From assembly GCA_964640175.1 (NCBI GenBank), contig CAZXFW010000002.1, positions 1-64,000 on the forward strand: a stretch of DNA of 64,000 nucleotides. Reading direction: 5' to 3'. The notes beneath the pieces were generated by a model that made no database searches, was not told where the DNA came from, and was given only the letters and a program-made list of their open reading frames with translations. The position numbers and the translations under genes are program-made. How positions within the stretch are numbered: position 1 is the first letter of the stretch; each line of letters starts with the position of its first letter. The stretch comes from JACKDX01 sp964640175 (GTDB lineage: Bacteria; Myxococcota_A; Polyangia; Polyangiales; GCA-016699535). Shown here in pieces: positions 61,099 to 64,000 of the stretch.

Positions 61099-61950
61099 AT
61101 GAAGACAGAAAATCCGCGGCAGCTTTTGCGTAAGTATGGGTTCAGCCCCAAAGCCCGATTTTCTCAAAATTTTCTGGTTTCTGCGCAGGCCGTACAAACC
61201 CTAAGTCATCGGGTGTTGAAAGACGACAAAGATCCGTGGGTGGTCGAACTCGGAGCAGGCACCGGCACACTGACAGCGCATCTGCTTGGCAGAGGAGCCC
61301 GAGTCATTGCCATCGAAGCGGATAAAGACATGGTGCATATTCTGCGCTCCGAAGGGCAAACACATCTCGGGTTATACGTCGTGGAAGAAGATGCTGCTCG
61401 GCTCGATCTCCGTGCGCTGTGCAACCACCATGGCATCGAAACACCGCCCATCGTGGCAGGCAATCTTCCGTATGCCATTACAGGAGCCATTATGCGCTGG
61501 GCGTGTGATAACGCCACGCAGCTGAAACGGTGTGTGTTTATGGTCCAGAAGGAAGTCGGCGAACGTTTGGGAGCGTCGCCTTCGAACAGCGACTATGGTG
61601 CGCTCACGGTGTTTGTGCAAAACCATTTTGAAGCTCGTGTCGTGCAACGTATTGGCCGGGGAGCATTTTTCCCCCAGCCTAAAGTAGACAGCGTGGTGAT
61701 AGAGCTTCTACCGCGCTCTGTGCCTATTGCTCCAGAAACCAAAGCATTTCAGGCCACAGTGCGGGCGGCTTTCGATGCGCGACGCAAAACTTTGCGAAAG
61801 GCGCTTTCACAACATCTGCTTACAATAGATCAGACCGACGCTGCATTGGAAGTCGCCTCTATAGACGGACAGCGGCGCGGCGAAACGCTGAGCGTAAAAG
61901 AATTTGCCGTCTTAGCGCACGCGGTTGCGGAGCAAAGCCGCCTCGGCTGA
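61099..61950 (+). CDS. rsmA: 16S rRNA dimethyladenosine transferase
   Basis: KsgA/RsmA, which dimethylates two adjacent adenines at the 3' end of 16S rRNA. Start MKTENPRQLLRKYGFSPKARFSQNFLV is typical, followed by SAM motif I VVELGAGTGTLTAHLL, the acidic VIAIEADKDM, catalytic NLPYAI and FFPQPKVDSVV. 283 residues. Its 3' end overlaps the convergent reductase gene by 39 bases. Confidence 0.96.
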   Translation: MKTENPRQLLRKYGFSPKARFSQNFLVSAQAVQTLSHRVLKDDKDPWVVELGAGTGTLTAHLLGRGARVIAIEADKDMVHILRSEGQTHLGLYVVEEDAARLDLRALCNHHGIETPPIVAGNLPYAITGAIMRWACDNATQLKRCVFMVQKEVGERLGASPSNSDYGALTVFVQNHFEARVVQRIGRGAFFPQPKVDSVVIELLPRSVPIAPETKAFQATVRAAFDARRKTLRKALSQHLLTIDQTDAALEVASIDGQRRGETLSVKEFAVLAHAVAEQSRLG

Positions 61951-62694
61951 TGTCAGCTCGGTATATATTTTCTTGGCGGATATGCCATGGCGTTCAACCA
62001 ACATCTCGCGAACTTGCTGCACCATCGGAGTATGACCACATAGATAAAACTCCTGGGGGTTTGATGTGTCCATGAGATCCAAAAGATGGTCTTGCACATA
62101 CCCCGTGCGACCTTGCCACGCATGGGAAGGATGAGAAAGCGTCAGACTGTAGGTCAGGTGCGGATGGGTAGCAGCCCATGTTTCAAACTCGTTGCGCCAT
62201 AAGACCCGTGATTCATCACGGTGTCCTGCAAGCACGACAAGGGGCGCCGCAAGCGGCCCTTGTGATGTCAACGCCGCTTGCAGCATGGCGCGAAACGGCG
62301 TCAGTCCTGTCCCCGTTCCAATGAACGCGGCGGGTGCACGTAAACTTTTTGTCCATGGGAAACCACCCGACGGTCCCCATGCTGTCAGCGTGGTCCCAGG
62401 CGCCATCTTCAATAACTGCTGGCCGCTTTGCTCGCCATAATCGCGTAGCGCAATTTCGATGCGATTACGGCCTAACGATCCTACCGATGAGGCCAGGGAC
62501 AAAAAAATGTCATTGCCATCTTCGGGCCGGAAAACCATCCACTGACCCGGATGGTACTCAAAAGCCGTTTCAGACAACACCTCGAACTCCATGAGATACA
62601 CCTCAGGCACGAGCAGAGCCGTTTGGACTAAACGCAAGGTGTGGCGCTCTTCTATCCTTGACCAACTAAGTTTGGATTTTCTGGTATAGAGCAT
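61912..62694 (-). CDS. FAD/NAD(P)-binding oxidoreductase, ferredoxin-NADP reductase-like
   Basis: 260 residues. The FAD domain has a variant of the RxYS motif (IFLSLASSVG), followed by GFPWT; the NAD(P) domain has FIGTGTGLTPFRAML and ends with YLCGHTPMVQQVREML (CG motif), then ELTSAEA. No [2Fe-2S] cysteines are seen, so it is a stand-alone reductase of the phenol hydroxylase/FNR superfamily. Redox partner unknown. Overlaps ksgA convergently by 39 bases. Confidence 0.85.
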   Translation of the reverse strand: MLYTRKSKLSWSRIEERHTLRLVQTALLVPEVYLMEFEVLSETAFEYHPGQWMVFRPEDGNDIFLSLASSVGSLGRNRIEIALRDYGEQSGQQLLKMAPGTTLTAWGPSGGFPWTKSLRAPAAFIGTGTGLTPFRAMLQAALTSQGPLAAPLVVLAGHRDESRVLWRNEFETWAATHPHLTYSLTLSHPSHAWQGRTGYVQDHLLDLMDTSNPQEFYLCGHTPMVQQVREMLVERHGISAKKIYTELTSAEAALLRNRVR

Positions 62695-62740
62695 GGCTTG
62701 GTGTGTATGACCGATAGGTCATCGTAGATGAAGGGTTGAT

Positions 62741-64000
62741 ATGTACTTTTTTCAACAAAAACCAGCAGCCTGTGTCTTTCGCGGAAAAATCTCCCTATGG
62801 CAAGGGGCCATTGTATGGAGCCTGCTGGCTGCCCATTGCGCCTCCACACCTCAAAAACTTGAGTCACTCCCTACCCTAACCTCAAAAAACGCCGCAGCTC
62901 AACTGGACTATGATCGCGCCTCTGAAGCCGAAGCTCAGCACCACATCCAGCAGGCCGGGACATTGTATCAGGCATTTTTGGAGCGGTACCCGGACGATTC
63001 TCTGATTCCACTGGCACGTTTGGGGTTGGGACGTATATTACTTAACCAAGGCGCTCCCGAAAAAGCGGACGAGCAATTCTTAACACTTCGATCCCATGCG
63101 CATGCAGGAATACGCGAACGGGCTGAACTTTACCATGGCGTAGCACTCGCTGAACAAGGACAATCCAACGAAGCAATCCCTCTGTTGATGCCCTACGTGG
63201 GCCGAACCGCCGATGCACACGATAAACAATGGCTTGAACGATCGCTTCTCAAAGCCGCTGAAGCAAGCAAGGACAGCGTCTTATCGCTACGAGCGCTGGC
63301 AACTCTGCAAGAGGAGGGAGATGCGGCAAATCGGCCGAACGTAAACCGTGTATTAAAAGCACAGCTTATCAAGGCCACTCACGACGATGTGCTCAAAGCC
63401 TACCAAAGCTTACCTCGCAATAGCACGGTATGGGGAATCGTGGCCAAGCAAGCGTTTCGACATGCGTTTGAGCAAGGCGACACAGCTCTCGCACAAAACA
63501 TCGCCAATGAGCTAAACGAACAACGCGTTCCACTGGAAGCAGACGTGCGCATGATGATGGTTCGCCTGGAACAGCGACACCAAGTAGATCACAACAAAAT
63601 TGGCGTGCTCTTACCTCTTAGTGGCCGTGCAAAACTTATCGGACAGTCTGCGTTGCAAGCATTACAGCTCGCAGCTAGCGAAGACGGCGTCTCCTTGGCA
63701 GACCATCTAATCATTAAGGACACCGCAGGCGATCCCACCAAGGCAGCGAATGCGTTCGACGAACTACTTGAGCACGAGCACGTGATCGCCGTGATTGGCC
63801 CAGTCGTCTACGATGCCGTGCTTAGCGTAGCCGAACGAGCCAAATACACGGAAATTCCCGTGCTTACACTTACCAATACGGCACGCGTCACTGAAGCAGG
63901 CAAAACCTTATTGCGCCTGCTTCCAAGCCCTCAAGGTGAGTTGTCCGCGCTCGTCCGACGAGCCAAAGAACGCGGCGCCCAACGCTTTGGCATTCTTTAT
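62741..64000 (+). CDS. Penicillin-binding-protein activator-like (LpoA/LppC-type), truncated by window end
   Basis: Reading frame open from the ATG at 62741 to the end of the window, 420 residues so far. A signal sequence ends SLLAAHCAS, a lipobox-like site with an unusual His before Cys. TPR-like helices follow (about 45-270; LYQAFLERYPDDSLIPLARLGLGRILL). From about residue 285 a periplasmic-binding-protein-like domain begins (KIGVLLPLSGRAKLIGQSAL, VIAVIGPVVYDAVLSVAE). This TPR plus binding-protein build is that of LpoA/LppC. The rest lies outside. Confidence 0.8.
   Translation, partial: MYFFQQKPAACVFRGKISLWQGAIVWSLLAAHCASTPQKLESLPTLTSKNAAAQLDYDRASEAEAQHHIQQAGTLYQAFLERYPDDSLIPLARLGLGRILLNQGAPEKADEQFLTLRSHAHAGIRERAELYHGVALAEQGQSNEAIPLLMPYVGRTADAHDKQWLERSLLKAAEASKDSVLSLRALATLQEEGDAANRPNVNRVLKAQLIKATHDDVLKAYQSLPRNSTVWGIVAKQAFRHAFEQGDTALAQNIANELNEQRVPLEADVRMMMVRLEQRHQVDHNKIGVLLPLSGRAKLIGQSALQALQLAASEDGVSLADHLIIKDTAGDPTKAANAFDELLEHEHVIAVIGPVVYDAVLSVAERAKYTEIPVLTLTNTARVTEAGKTLLRLLPSPQGELSALVRRAKERGAQRFGILY

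Noticed and set aside
1..64000. CRISPR arrays, insertion sequences, tRNA or rRNA genes, prophage
   Set aside because: No repeat-spacer pattern, transposase, terminal inverted repeats, tRNA-like cloverleaf or phage gene set was found on reading both strands; the tyrosine recombinase has no mobile-element context.

Overview
The window reads as chromosomal DNA of a myxobacterium-like organism (phylum Myxococcota). The evidence is the gene content. Two proteins carry MYXO-CTERM-type sorting signals. Eukaryotic-like Ser/Thr kinases occur, one fused to a sigma-54 activator. The pilMNOPQ cluster is preceded by a small HTH gene. There are many TPR proteins and lineage-specific lipoproteins. Base composition looks moderate by eye (not computed), below the roughly 70% GC of classical myxobacteria, so a lower-GC lineage is likely. 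No rRNA, tRNA, CRISPR array or insertion sequence was recognised, and no stretch longer than 300 bases lacks a gene.

Layout. 1-6548: end of obg, yggX, a fatty-acid desaturase, queG, a TonB-like protein, a YXWGXW-type lipoprotein and a UDPGP-family nucleotidyltransferase. 6545-17091: a long minus-strand run of housekeeping genes in the order SDR, icd, mdh, sucC, sucD, ndk, a PhoU-like DUF47 gene, pit, a dicarboxylate symporter, dapD, dapE. 17151-26555: a tyrosine recombinase, a large M1-peptidase-like protein ending in a beta-barrel, a class II amidotransferase-like protein without its nucleophile, coupled to a 1382-residue TPR protein, and a lipoprotein. 26673-33935: an aroK-aroB fusion and the pilMNOPQ operon with its HTH gene. 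34196-42814: a LysM/M15-like peptidase, a very large kinase/ATPase/TPR/GAF/sigma-54 regulator, a second kinase and a degenerate SDR.

42983-51291 is the most accessory-looking part. It holds a Gly-rich, Ca-repeat surface protein with a MYXO-CTERM, orphan lipoproteins, a chimeric zinc-phospholipase-like/beta-barrel protein with an internal MYXO-CTERM, a PAP2 phosphatase and a DUF4410 lipoprotein. 51460-60917 is a potassium-uptake locus on the minus strand: a small conserved-looking protein, a beta-barrel porin, a tiny membrane ORF, kdpF, kdpA, kdpB, kdpC, kdpD, kdpE. The window ends with ksgA, a ferredoxin-NADP reductase-like flavoprotein and the start of a penicillin-binding-protein-activator-like lipoprotein.

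Genes are packed tightly. Translational coupling (ATGA or TAATG) is common, and several convergent pairs share overlapping stop codons. The most unusual items are the 47094-48731 chimera, the 35565-40565 regulator with helically phased TGGC(A/T)CA repeats around it, the nucleophile-less amidotransferase paired with the giant TPR protein, the zinc-less M1-like barrel protein, and the tiny ORF plus tandem repeat at the head of the kdp operon.
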